Shown here: positions 1 to 12,215 of the stretch, piece by piece
Position numbering within the stretch: position 1 is the first letter of the stretch
Layout of the letters: every line of letters begins with the position of its first letter
NCBI GenBank assembly: GCA_947179155.2
Contig: OX359282.1
Coordinates: forward strand, 21,173,010-21,237,009
Reading direction: 5' to 3'
DNA length: 64,000 bases
Source of the DNA: Hedera helix
Lineage: Eukaryota > Streptophyta > Magnoliopsida > Apiales > Araliaceae
Notes under the pieces: model-generated
Databases searched by the model: none
Told to the model about the DNA's origin: nothing
Seen by the model: only the letters and a program-made list of their open reading frames with translations
Made by a program: the position numbers and the translations under genes

Positions 1-1047
1 AAGTTTAGAAAAAAGTTCATTCACATGTATGCATTCAACAGAGAAATTGATCAACATTAAATTTACTTTTAATCATACAAGTACCCATTATTGAAATTTA
101 GTTATTAGGTCTCAAATTATATTTATAAGCAATCTTGAATAGTGGAACCCAACCATATTAGCTAATTAAAAGTAGAAAACATCAACATTAATGAGAACAA
201 ATATTAAACTATGGCATATTAAATAAATAAAACTTTCTAAACTCAGCAAAGCCTTTCTAAAAATATACTAGTATAATAAGTTGTACACAAATTAAAAAGT
301 AAAAAACTAAAAATTAAAAGAAGCTGATTTTGGAAAGCATAATACATATGTCCTAGTACCCTTATAAACAAAAAAATCATAGACCTCAAAGTCATGAGAG
401 CAAATACAAAGTACAGAACATAATTAATTACCTAATGAAAGTAGCGGAGGCTTGAACAGATTGAATAGGATACCCAAAACAATATATATATAATAATTTT
501 ATATATAGATACACCCAAGATCTATGATTTAGTTCATGTTCAAGGATTTGAAAATCTAAGGTACATCCAAACATATACTATAGAAAAATGAAATTGTTGG
601 GTGAGATTTGAAGTACCTAAAATAGATAACAAGCTTTGTTGGACGAACAAACCCCAAATCTAGAATCTGAAGCAATTTTTTTTGCCAATTCTCGAAGAAG
701 ATGGAGGAGTGAGAGAGAGATTTTGTTCTCAGATCTGTAATGTTTACTTTAGAAGAGGGAGAGGAGTATTCAACATTTAAGTTGAAGGATAAATATTATA
801 ATTTAGCAAAATATGTTAGGGGTATAATGGACAATTCATAAGCTTTGACCAACTTAAAAAAATGACTGATATCTTACTCTCTTTTTTGACTTAAAAACCA
901 ACTTATAAGACAAAAAAGAAGTTGTTGCCAAACACCTAAATGTAATAAGTGACTTATAAGTTGGCTTGAGCAACTTGTAAGTCTCTCTTGAACAGGCGCT
1001 AAGTTATGAATAAGTATAAGGACCTAATATAATTATAGAGTAATTCT

Positions 1048-1072
1048 CCCCCCCCCCCCCCCCCCCCCCCCC
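1048..1072. repeat. Poly-C tract (25 C), same site as two others
   Basis: An uninterrupted run of C. The same site in the homologous arms is C22 at 27945-27966 and G16 at 9726-9741 (inverted arm), so this is one ancestral tract of variable length. It may be polymorphic or error-prone in assembly. Confidence 0.9.
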
Positions 1073-1645
1073 AACCCCCAACCCCCAACCCAACAAAGAA
1101 GTTCTGAACAACACAATATAGAGATTATTCAGCAAAACAACGAACCTGCAGCTTAATTGGTATAAGATTGCATGTTGGCTTTCAAAACCAGAAAATGATG
1201 ATGAAAACCATTCGGTATTGAAATGATAAAAATTATCGTAGAAGAAAACCAACGCTAAATTCTTGTTATAACAATTAATACAATCCTTTGCTGATTAAAT
1301 AACTACTTACTCATTAGGTCACATTAAATAACAAAGAACTTCAAGTATGTTAATTATGCTACAGAGGAGATCATCTCTTGTTGTAACATCCACCAAATGA
1401 AAAAATAAACTAAACTAAATTCAATATAATTGCCTTCTTTTAAAATACAGATTGGCTGCAGGAAGAGGATAAAGGAAGTGTGATCAAATGGATATGAATC
1501 ATATTCTAGCACAAGTGGATGAAAAAAAATCTATTTTTTTAATGTTAGTTTTTTTGATAACGATCATAACAATGACGAAGAGTTTATGAGAAATAAAGAG
1601 TTAGATATTCAATAGTGGCAAGTAGAAGATAAAGAATGGTTACTA

Positions 1646-2947
1646 ATGTCTCAAATGATAACTCTAGGAATTTATATGTATTATGAGAGTTTTATTTATA
1701 AGGAACTGTGTTGGAATTCTTCGAGAACTGGATACATGTTGATAATGGAGATACTAAATGGTCATGAAACACGATATTTTCAATATTTTTGTTTAGATAA
1801 AAAAATATTTTTAGAATTGTGTGGCAATCTAAGAAATCATTATGGATTGAAACTCACACATGATATCGTTGTGGAAGAACAAGTAGGCATGTTCTTGATG
1901 ACTTTAGCACATGGGGCTGAAAATAAATTGATATAAGAGACTTTTCAACATTTGGGAGATACTATCCGTAGGCATTTTCATATGGTGTTAAATGCAGTCT
2001 TACAACTTTCTACAAACATTATTAGACTGGATGCCAATTATAATAATGGAGCACAATATCATATGCCCCAGAATGACCGATATCTTCCATTTTTTTAAGG
2101 TATAAATATTTTCTTTTCTCCTTATAAAGCGTATATAAATTATACATGTTGCATAAAGGGGTTTCTTTTCCATATTTTAATCGAATTGTATTGGAGCAAT
2201 TGACGGTACACACATAAAAGCTCAACCTCAAAAAGGGCAAGATGCAACATACATTGGGAGAAAAGGCATTTCTACACAAAATATAATGGAAGTATGTGAT
2301 TTTAACATGTGTTTTACATTTATATGACCTGGATGGGAGGGTAGTGCTCATGACACTCATATATTCACACAAGTACTTATAAGAGAAGAACTCAAATTTT
2401 TGCACCCAACTGGTGGTACGGTCTCATACTTTTAAATTTTTTATCATTTTTTTATTTAATATTTTTTATTGATTAAATTTGGTTATTGTATTTTCTTAGA
2501 TAAATTTAATGTTGTCGATGTGGGTTACCAAAACATAAAGGGCTACATGACTCCTTATACAGGACAATTTATAAGGTATCACCTCCCGAATTTTCGTCGT
2601 GCTGGAATAAGGCAAACACGTTCACCAAGAGGGGTTAAAGAAAAGTTTAACTATTTACATTCATTTTTAAGAAATGTTATTGAACGTACATTTGGAGTGT
2701 GGAAGGCAAGATGAGCTATTTTGCGTGATATGCCATTTTTCTGGCCATCCACAACTACATAAGAAAAAAATGTAACTCTGATAATGCATTTCAAGTAGCT
2801 GAGAAAGAGGGATATCGTCCAGAAGATGTTATTGGTGGTGGTGATGACAATGTTGTATATTGGAGTGGATCTACTTCAGTTAGTAATAGTTTAATTATGC
2901 AAGCAATAAGAGATAATATTGCATTAAGAATCTCTAACTTGGAATAA
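1646..2947 (+). pseudogene. Decayed Harbinger (DDE_Tnp_4-like) transposase, copy 1
   Basis: The translation follows the plant PIF/Harbinger transposase order. An N-terminal stretch ends near 2096, then an intron (about 2099-2195). The first catalytic Asp block GAIDGTHI is at about 2197-2220, the second Asp lies in WEGSAHD at about 2333-2354, and after a second intron come KFNVVDVGYQ, SPRGVKEKFNYLHS and NVIERTFGVW with the catalytic Glu (about 2495-2710). In-frame stops interrupt it: after ENKLI (about 1934), before PGWEG (about 2325) and after WKAR (about 2711). The family cuts and pastes DNA with a DDE nuclease and usually needs a Myb/SANT partner. This copy cannot make a full protein. Confidence 0.8.
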
Positions 2948-3307
2948 GATTGTTGTTGATATGTTTAGACAATTTGTCGAGTGTTTTATTTAATGAAATT
3001 ATGGATGATTGTTATGACATAATATTGAATCAATATATTTGTTTATTAATGCCCTTTTTAGTAATATTTACATTAAATTTTTACTTATAAGTCATTATCA
3101 ACCGAACACTTTTATAACTTGTTTTAACTTAATTTTTGACTTATCAGTCAAATTAGTGCCGAACGTTTTTTCTTATAAATCAACTTATATTTGAACTTTA
3201 AGTCAACTTATATTTAAACTTTAAGTCATTTTAAAATAAGTTGTTCCCAAACAGACTCTTAGTTATTTGGTACTACGTTTCTCAATCCACTTTGAACTAC
3301 GACCGAA

Positions 3308-3534
3308 TTATATTGACTTTCCTTCAAACCAACGGCTGTAAAAGACCAATGCCTTTTGTGGCTTATACTCTAGTACAGTGTGCCTTGCTCCCTATTGCCA
3401 CACAGGAACAAAATATAAATTAGACCGTAGGGTCTGTGAATTTTTTTTTCTTTCATTTTTTTTTTCAAAATTGTAGTCCTTGTTGTACCTTAATTGTTAG
3501 AAAAGTAAAATCATTCTCATATCCTTGAGTATAA
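3308..3534 (-). pseudogene. Copy of SCPL exons 13 and 14 (unit 1)
   Basis: Exon 13 copy is 3489-3534 and exon 14 copy 3308-3391, with splice sites and the terminal TAA still present. The reading frame of exon 14 is open, but GAGHTVPEY of the intact gene reads GARHTVLEY: the Gly before the catalytic His is replaced by Arg. The change to Arg is shared with unit 2. No upstream exons except exon 12 accompany it. Confidence 0.85.
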
Positions 3535-3944
3535 CTGCAAAAAAGAGTATAAGATTATCAAACCATGAATGGTAATGTTATGACGAGATCAAGCTCAGTG
3601 CGCTCAACATTATGACGTAAAGATTTTCATTAGGTTAAGGCTAAGTGAAAGAAAATGAATTATTCTTATATACATTGACAGTGCATGAGAATTTTACATT
3701 AAAAAAAAAAAGGTTTGTAATATGTTATTAACGAAATATTTCTTTGCACAATAACGTTTTTTCTATCTAATAAGGCATCATAATCTTATTATCACTTACA
3801 AAGTTTCACTACATTGCTAAATGTATAAAGTGTATACTCGATAGAGAGAATTTGACTTCTCGAGGCTCAAGCACTAGTAAATTTATTCGTGCTTTTTTGT
3901 GTAACAAAATGTTATTTTCTTAATTTCCAATAAATAAAGAAGGG

Positions 3945-5090
3945 TTTTTTTATATTTTGCAGCAAAAATGTGGCCGACTCTTATTGATTGTAGACAAAAT
4001 CACATAATCCGTAAATTAATAAAAATACTTTGGTAATTGCTTTATGTGTTTACTTAGTCCCACCAAAAATCGAAATTATTTTTTGTCGCAAGATAAATCA
4101 TTTTTCACAATAGAATACAAAAAACATTATCGAAGATTTGAAATATATAATTTAGTGTGTATGATAATTGATAAACCTTAATATAATTAAATATAAAAAT
4201 TAATTAAAACTAAAATTTTGGAAAAGAGAAGAAGAGTTTGAATATATTTTGCTACAAAAATGTGTCAGACACTTATTGAGAGTAGACAAAATCACATAAT
4301 CCATAAATTAATAAAAATACTTTGGTAATTGATTTATGTGTTTACTTAGTCCCAACAAAAATTGAGACTATTTTCTGTCGCAAGATAAATCATTTTTACA
4401 ATAGAATACAAAAAACATTATCGAAGATTTGAAATATATAATTTAGTGTGTATGATAATTGATAAACCTTAATATAATTAAGTATAAAAATTAATTAAAA
4501 CTAAAATTTTTGAAAAGAGAATAAGAGTTTGAATATATTTTGCGACAAAAATGTGTCGGACTTTTATTGAGAGTAGACAAAATCACATAATCCGTAAATT
4601 AATAATAATACTTTGATAATTGATTTATGTGTTTACTTAGTCCCAACAAAAATCGAGACTATTTTCTATCTCAAGATAAATCATTTTTACAATAGAATGC
4701 AAAAAACATTATCGAAGATTTGAATTATATAATTTAGTGTGTATGATAATTGATAAACCTTAATATAGTTAAGTTTAAAAATTAATTAAAACTAAAATTT
4801 TGGAAAAGAGAAGAAGAGTTTGCATATATTTTGCGACAAAAATGTGTCAGATTCTTATTGAGAGTAGACAAAATCACATAATCCGTAAATTAATAAAAAT
4901 ACTTTGGTAATTGATTTATGTGTTTACTTAGTCTCAACAAAAATCAAGACTATTTTCTGTCGCAAGATAAATCATTTTTACAATAGAATACAAAAAACTT
5001 TATCGAATATTTGAAATATATAATTCAATGTGTATGATAATTGATAAACCCTAATATAATTAAAACTCAAATTTTGGAAAAGAGAGGTAT
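3945..5090. repeat. Four tandem copies of a ~290-bp repeat
   Basis: Copies start near 3950, 4247, 4538 and 4828, each opening with a TTTTGCGACAAAAATGTGTC-like block, then ATCACATAATCCGTAAATTAA, and later TCTGTCGCAAGATAAATC. The array occupies the place of SCPL intron 12. Unit 2 also has four copies; the intact gene has one. Confidence 0.9.
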
Positions 5091-5155
5091 GTTATAATTA
5101 TATGTGGAGTGGAGTACTATATTATTATTATCAAGAATGTGTCAGGTATATATAC

Positions 5156-5269
5156 CCCGCAATTTGTCCCTTAAATTTCCATGACCTCCATTCGTCCAGA
5201 ATCTTATATCCAAGTGAACTGGTCCATGCTTGGGTCCCAGTAAATGGCACGCACATATCATGATCTCCA
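5156..5269 (-). pseudogene. Copy of SCPL exon 12 (unit 1)
   Basis: All 114 bases read the same as SCPL exon 12 at 36253-36366, including the GDHDMCVP block that carries the catalytic Asp, and both splice sites are present. It has no exons 1-11 upstream. Confidence 0.9.
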
Positions 5270-5801
5270 CTGAAAAAGATGAAGATAAATTTTATATACA
5301 TATAAATATATAGATATATAAATATAAAATAAAATTAATATTCCACTCGTTCCAGTCTCTTCTTGTTTTTGGACATTTCTTGAAATCCATTGGTCGTGGG
5401 GGTTCTTGTCTTCTCAATATCTTGGAATCTTTTAAAATAATTCTTCCTCCCCCAACCCCATCTTAAATATCTTCTGAATACATACATAGACCACTTGATC
5501 TTAGCCAAAGGTCAAAAAAGGTTTCTGCACGCGTGAAACCACACCTAATACTTCTTTCCTTTTATATTATTTGATTAATTTTTTATAATTAATTTAAGAG
5601 ATTTTTAAAATTAAAATTAATATTAATTTATTTTAATTTTAATCATGATAAATATTGTAAACTATCAAAAACATATTGCTCGTTCTAAGTTTTATTATTT
5701 TATAATTTTTAATTAGCCGTTTCAATTTTAACTTTAAAAATGTCTCAAGTTAATTTCAAAAATTTCAAAAAAATCACCAAAATTAATAAATAGAAAAATG
5801 T

Positions 5802-5806
<5 letters not shown>

Positions 5807-5858
<52 letters not shown>
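5807..5858. repeat. (TA)n microsatellite
   Basis: Long uninterrupted TA run; the matching site in unit 2 (32703-32729) is shorter and interrupted. It lies in AT-rich sequence that resembles a degraded Stowaway-type MITE (about 5550-5800). Confidence 0.9.
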
Positions 5859-5861
<3 letters not shown>

Positions 5862-7589
5862 GTGTCATTTATTAATTTAATTTACGTCGTTTTTATTAAA
5901 ACCTTAACTAATCTGGTCATGTCATTTGCAGCCTATACTTTCAAAACCAAAAGCTACTAATATCCTCCGTATTTTCTCAAAAAAAATCAGAATAATGATA
6001 TATTATCTAATGTGTCACACCATATTATTTTCCCAACTTCTATATATTTGCTCGGGACTCTAAAACTTCATGTTTTCATGACCTTTCTTTAGGTATATTA
6101 AACTTTTTCACTTAATTAATTATTTCCTTGATATAGCAACCAATGTGAATTAAGCTTCGACTTTATTGAGGTCATATTACTGCTAATTCTGGTACTGTAC
6201 AAGGTTTCTCATATGTTGTCATCTCATTCTGGTATTTTGGATTAATTGATAGTCCTAGTTGATTGGGCTTTACTGCTAATTCAGAATAGATTGGGCTTCA
6301 ATTTGGATTGAACTTCAGATTTATTTGATACTACTAATTTTGATTGGGCTTTGTTTCTTATTTTTTGTAAATATGCCTATAAAACTTGTAGTCATGTTTT
6401 TAGTTTTTATTTTTATTTTTATTTTATTTACTTATTTTATAACAAATAATGGTTATGTGCACACCATGTCATCCAACTAATGGTCGTGACAACTGAGAAA
6501 GAAATGTAGGGGACCACCATACATAAAGTTGACACTATTTAGTCCTCAAATAGTGCTAATAATATGTTCTTTTACAAAATAATAGTAAATAAAAAGTGCA
6601 TAATAATCATTGTTATTTGACATTCCTTTTTAGTTGTAAATCTACATTATTACAATGTGGTAATTTTAAGAGTACGTTTCAATCTTAAGGGTTTAGGGGG
6701 AGTCTGAGAAAGCAGGAGAAAACTAGAAGAGAATCTAAAAAAAATATTCATTTCAATCTTTTAAAGCGTACTTGATGAATTTTTGACTTTTTGTTAATAA
6801 ATAGACTCAAACTTGTGACCTTGCATAATAAATCAAGTATAAAGTACGATGTGTAATCGTTCTTAGAAACATAAATCTACTTGCAGAGTTGGTAGAATAA
6901 ATTATTGTTTCTTCTTCTTAATTAGCATCTTATTTTCCCCTTTTTCTTTTGACATCATATGTAGAGGCGCAAAATTCTTTACATGTATGTTTTGAATTTG
7001 GAAAATGCATAGCCGAAAGAAAGGGACCCTAACGAAGGTTATACAAAAAGAAAAGAAAAAAAAACATATAGATTGTTGTTGCATCAAACTACAAACACAG
7101 AAGTCAACAAAAAATTAATAATTAAAACACAAAATTTACGTGAAAAATTAAAAAAAAATCATGGGCGAAATGCAAAAAATATCACTATGTTAAAGTGTGA
7201 CGAAAATTCTCATACTCCAAATTCTAAATACACATAACTGTTTCATTCTGAAAACGGCTAAAAACTATGGAAAAAAAATACAAAGTTTCTAATTTGCACT
7301 ACGTACACATACCCCGTGGCAACATAATAAGTCCAAAAACATAACAAAATTCGTACGGCCAGTGCGTAGGCCCCCATACCAATTGTAATGAACATAAGCG
7401 TTATTATTTATATTTCTAAAATATGTAGTGGAAAGAACAATATTAAAATTAGTGTAACAGATGACTAAGAAAGCTGTAATAAATTTGAAATTCCATTTCC
7501 TTTTCTTTTTCTTGGGGTTTTCAAGTTCGAAACATACACGAATCAGAATAATAAAAAATGTGATGTTTATTAGACAATAACTTACGGAT

Positions 7590-7747
7590 AAGTTTAGGAG
7601 TACAAAAATTAAATATAAAATTAAATATTATATTCATCTCAACTATTAAAAAGTGAGGTATAGCACGAATTTTAATATCATGCCTTATTTTTTAATGATT
7701 AAAATGAATGTAGTGTTTGAATATTATATTTAAATGTTGTCCACTTA
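7590..7747. repeat. AT-rich foldback MITE (copy in unit 1)
   Basis: The left half (ATTAAATATTATATTCATCTC ... TATTAAAAAGTGAGGTAT) is an imperfect inverted copy of the right half (ATGCCTTATTTTTTAATGATT ... AATATTATATTTAAATG). The same element is at 35235-35394 and 41995-42375. The Harbinger at 7748 inserted at its right edge. Confidence 0.7.
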
Positions 7748-8195
7748 GAGTCCGTTTAGGAACAAGTTATTTTAAAAGGACTTAAAGTCAAAATATAAGT
7801 TAAAATATAAGTCGACTGATAAGTAAAAGCGTTTGACACTAATTTGACTGATAAGTCAAAAAATAAGTTAAACAAGTTATAAAGGTATTCGACTGATAAT
7901 GACTTATAAGTAAAAATCAAATGTAAAGATTACTAAAAAGGACATTAATAAAAAGATATATTGATTCAATATCGTATCATAACAATCATCTCCAATTTCA
8001 TTAAATAAAACACTTAACAAATTGTCTAAACATATCGACTACAATCTTATTCTAAGTTAGAGATTTTTAATGCAATATAATCTCTTATTGCTTGCATAAT
8101 TAAATCATTACTAACTGAAGTAGATCCACCCCAATGTACAACATTGTCATCACCACCACCAATAACATCTTCTAGACTATATCCCTTTTTCTCAA

Positions 8196-9360
8196 CTACT
8201 TGAAATGCATTATCAGAGTTAGATTTTTTTTTATGTAGTTGTGGATGACCATTGATGCAATAACAATATTTCTTTGTGTCTCGAATGAGAAAAATGACAT
8301 ATTACGCAAAATAGCCCATCTTGCATTCCACACTCTAAATGTACGTTCAATAACATTTCTTAAAGAGGAATGTAAATAGTTAAACTTTTCTTTAACCCCT
8401 CTTGGTGAACGTGTTTGCCTTGTTCCAGCACGATGAAAATTTGGGAGGTGATACCTTATAAATTGTCCTGTATAAGGAGCCATGTAGCCCTTTGTGTTTG
8501 GGTAACTTGCATCGACAACATAAAATTTATCTAGGAAAATACAATAACCAAATTTAATCAATAAAAAATATTATATAAAAATAAATGATAAAAAATTTAA
8601 AAGTATGAGACTGTACCACCAGTTGGGTGCAGAAATTTAAGCTCTTCTCTTATAAGTGCTTGTGTGAATATGCAAGTGTCATGAGCACTACCCTCCCATC
8701 CAGGCCATACATGTAAAACACATGTTAAAATCACATAATGCCATTATGTTTTGTGTAGGAACGCCTTTTCTCCCAATGTATGGAACGTTTTGCCCTTTTG
8801 GAAGTCGAGCTTTTATATGTGTACCATCAATTGCTCCAATACAATTCGATTAAAATATGGAAAAGAAAACCCTTTTATGCAACATGTATAATTTATATAC
8901 ACTTTATAAAGAGAAAAGAAAACATTTATACCTCAAAAAACGGAAGATATCGGTCATTCTGGGGCACATGATATTGTGATCCATTATTATAATTGGCATC
9001 CTGTCTAATAATGTCTGTAGAAAGTTGTAAGACTACATTTAACACCATATGAAAATGCCTACTGATAGTATCTCCCGAATGTTGAAAAGTCTCTTGTATC
9101 AATCTATTTCCAGCTACATGTGCTAAAGTCATCAAGAACATGTCTACTTTTCCTCCACAACGATATCATGTGTGGGTTTCAATCCATAATAATTTCTTAG
9201 ATCACCACACAATTCTAAAAATGTTTTTTTTTATCTAAACAAAAATCTTGAAAACATCGTGTTTCATAACCATTTAGTATCTCCATTATCAACATGTATC
9301 CAGTTCTCGAAGAATTCTAAAACGGTTCCTTACAAATAAAACTCTCATAATACATATTAT
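8196..9360 (-). pseudogene. Decayed Harbinger transposase, copy 2 (left arm)
   Basis: Read on the minus strand it has the same blocks as copy 1: an N-terminal segment (about 9360-8926, including FLMTLAHVAGNRLIQETF), GAIDGTHI (about 8830), then KFYVVDASYPNTKGYMAPY, SPRGVKEKFNYLHSSLRNVIERTFRVW and an intact C-terminal exon to 8196 ending in VIHNYIKKN. It is the best-kept C-terminal half of the three copies. A frameshift near 8697 destroys the block with the second catalytic Asp, where the other copies read WEGSAHD. Confidence 0.8.
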
Positions 9361-9725
9361 AAAAGAAGGTAATTATATTGAATTTAGTTTAGTTAATTTT
9401 TCCATTTGGTGGATATTACAACAAGAGATGATCTCCTCTGTAGCATAATTAACATACTTGAAGTTCTTTGTTATTTATTGTGGCCTAATGAGTAAATAGT
9501 TCTTTAATCAGTAAAGGATTGTATAAATTGTTATAACAAGAATTTAGTGTTGGTTTTCTTCTACGATAACTTTGATCATTTTAATATCGAATGGTTTTCA
9601 TCATCATTTTCTGGTTTTGAAAGCCAACATGCAATCTTATGCCAATTAAGCTACAGGTTAACTGTTTTGCTGAATAATCTCTATATTGTGCTGTTCAGAA
9701 CTTCTTTGTTGGGTTTTGGCGGGGA

Positions 9726-9741
9726 GGGGGGGGGGGGGGGG
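9726..9741. repeat. Poly-G tract in the left Harbinger arm
   Basis: Run of 16 G at the inverted equivalent of the poly-C tracts at 1048 and 27945. It makes a spurious poly-Gly ORF. Confidence 0.9.
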
Positions 9742-9784
9742 AATTACTCTATAATTATATTAGCTCCTTATACATCACAATAAT

Positions 9785-10440
9785 TATATTACACTACTGG
9801 CCACAACACTACCAAACAGAGGTAAATTATTATTTCTCGATTCCTTTTTGGCTTTTCCTCATAAATAAAGAGAAAGATTGTAGCATTCATGCTATGCACT
9901 GAGATGATGAACAAATGCAACAATGCAGCATATCAACAATAACAGCAACAAGGATATTAGCAACATCTGTAAGAATAAAGGGCAACGGCTGTAGAATGCT
10001 TCATAGAGCATTAGAAATGCTGCAGATCAACTGTAAAGTAGCTACAAAACAACAGCAAGAAATTCAGTTCAGGTGCAGAAACGAATAGCAGCAGCAGAGA
10101 AAGAAATCGACATTAATAGCTGCAGATACAGCTGCAAAATAGCAGCAGAAAAACTAAGATATTTACTAAACAATTACAACTTCCATAATGATATTTACCA
10201 ACATGCATCAAACTAAGATATTTTCCAAACAATTACAGGCATGGAAAATAGGCATAAAAACAAGATATTTACCAACAGGTACAACTTCCATAATGATAAG
10301 TACAAACATGGTATTGAATCTAAATAATAGAGAGATTCATAATATAAATCTTACAATGTCAACTTCCATAATAAAATCATGGTAGTTCAATCCAATGCGA
10401 TAAGCCTTACGAATTTAGATAAAAATATCTCATTACAACA
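9785..10440. other. Harbinger spacer, AGC/CAG-rich, no gene seen
   Basis: Lies between the transposase arm and the 3' end of the Myb-like gene. The part from about 9900 to 10160 is rich in CAGCA/AACAG triplets in imperfect register; the rest is plain AT-rich sequence. No conserved protein was recognised. Confidence 0.5.
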
Positions 10441-11985
10441 ATAAATAAAATAAGGGGAGCGACTAGGTGGGGGGCATCTTAAAGTTCTTCATGTCCACAA
10501 GTTGCTTGATCAATGAGAAGTGCGACTCAATATCTGGTTAAGCTGTAAATATTTCTCGTGCATCTTTGCTCATGAAAATAATGCATGCATCATTCCAAAA
10601 TTGAGTATTTGGATGCACATTTGGAAGCTCACTCAATAACTTAATACATGCGGTTGAAGTAGGCACGGATGACTCTTGTACAGGAAATGTCATTGTGGCT
10701 GCACTTCTGCTTTGCATGATATTTAACATTGAATCAATTTGACTGGATAGATGCTCCCGAGTTGTTACCTTTTTCTTTCTTTTTTCACGTTACTATCCTT
10801 CTCGTTTGATGGCCTCTTTGATGATCCAGAAAATACCTCACGAACACTATTACCCTCACCACCGTTATCTTCCATAAGTATATCATCACTATCCCCACTA
10901 CCCTCGCCACCAATACTGCCACCATATACATCTCCTTCGATATCAACATCAAAGTAATCATCATGACCAATTATTGATCTCTGCGAAGACACTAATGGAG
11001 GGGCGAATCCTTGACTTGGTGCATATGCACCCCCACCCGTAGCAACCACACATGCAAATAACTCATGATACTCATTGTTGTACATTGAACAATTTTTCTT
11101 ATGAAATTTGGCAAACTCTTTGTTCGTCTGCATATAACATAAGGGGAAAAATTTATTAATAAAGTCTAACTTACTTATCTCATAAAGTTTATTAAGGATA
11201 CCTTAATTTTATTTTGCCCCCATTCATCAGACGCAACAACATTCTGTTTGGCTTCATCCCAACCCAATCCAATTTCCTTATACATTAATTGATGCCACAA
11301 TGACCAATCTCCTCTCATTTGCGTCCAATGATTCTTTATTTGTTTCAAATTATAATTTCGACTCGTCTCCGTATTAAAATTGCTTAAAAGATAATTCTAA
11401 CCTACTTTGTTGAAATGATTACTGTGACACCCCTAAATCTGGGCACATACAGCCTAAACTTGAGTTGTCAAAAGACTACAGCAAAATTATTACAAGGTAG
11501 TACAACGTTTAATAATACAGTGTATAATAATACACAACTAAGTCTTCACTATTATTGTCACACTATTTTACAAAACGTGAAGACTACGATAGTTATCCTT
11601 CGGACTCTCACTCCATCACCAGGCTAGACCCAGCTATGTTCTCATCTCCTGTTGAAAAACAATGGAACAAAAAGAAAGGGTGAGCTCAAATAGCCCAGTA
11701 AGAAATATCATGACTAAGATAATGACGAATAAATTATCATTAACCTTCAACGGTTGAGTTCTTGATAGAATAAAATAGACTACAAGGTTAAACTGTAGTT
11801 AAATTCTTGAACAACGTTCAAATCAATAATACCAGCGGAATGAGCAATCTATTAGAAGAATAATGCAGACTATAATGTCCACTCGCTTCTCTTTTTAGGA
11901 AAAACGTCATCAACTTTTATCATTTGAAATACCATTAGTCATGTTAATACAAATTCACAGTTCCTGGTTATAATCATGCAAATCA

Positions 11986-12215
11986 ACAGTTCATCTTTGC
12001 AGTACAGGCCAAAGATATTCAATATAACACCAACGGTCATGATTATACCAGTATTCAGCCTTTGGTCATAATCATACCAAACAACATTTCATCTTTGCAC
12101 TACAGGCCAAAGATATTCAATATAACATCAACGATCATGATTATACCAGTATTCAGCCTTTAGTCATAATCATACCAAACAACAGTTCATCTTTGCACTG
12201 CGGGTCAAAGAGAAC
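11986..12215. repeat. ~98-bp tandem repeat in the solo LTR
   Basis: Starts near 11987, 12082 and 12180, each opening AACA(G/T)TTCATCTTTGCA, followed by GGCCAAAGATATTCAATATAA and a TCATGATTATACCAGTATTC block. About two and a half copies. Confidence 0.8.

Larger units (their letters stand above)
1..3258 (+). mobile_element. PIF/Harbinger-type DNA transposon, right part (left part lies outside the window)
   Basis: The right end is an imperfect terminal inverted repeat (reverse strand begins GAGTCTGTTTGGGAACAAC) followed by TTA at 3259-3261, the target-site type of PIF/Harbinger. Positions 1-997 match 26.93-27.89 kb and 998-3258 match 27.89-30.13 kb, so this is a second copy of the right half of the element at 7748-30133. 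An internal Harbinger-like terminus (reverse strand GCGCCTGTTCAAGAGAGAC) sits at about 980-997. Positions 1-960 are AT-rich, matching the 5' side of the Myb-like gene in the other copy; I see no coding exon there. Confidence 0.75.
3259..7747. repeat. Tandem-duplicated unit 1: SCPL 3' exon copies plus flanking DNA
   Basis: This stretch is nearly colinear with 30134-35394, and its first part with 35395-36450. From left to right it holds reverse-strand copies of SCPL exons 14, 13 and 12, with a 290-bp tandem array between exons 13 and 12, then about 2.1 kb of AT-rich DNA shared only with unit 2, then a foldback MITE. Homology with the real SCPL gene stops about 70 bp upstream of exon 12, so the duplicated gene piece lacks exons 1-11. 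I find no other gene in 5.3-7.6 kb. Confidence 0.8.

Noticed and set aside
1004..1252. ORF with poly-Gly end, also at 9547-9783 and 27896-28132
   Set aside because: Created by the homopolymer C/G run; part of the Harbinger arms with no conserved domain.
3945..5090. Possible CRISPR-like array
   Set aside because: Repeats are long, contiguous ~290-bp tandem units with no spacers, in a plant intron.
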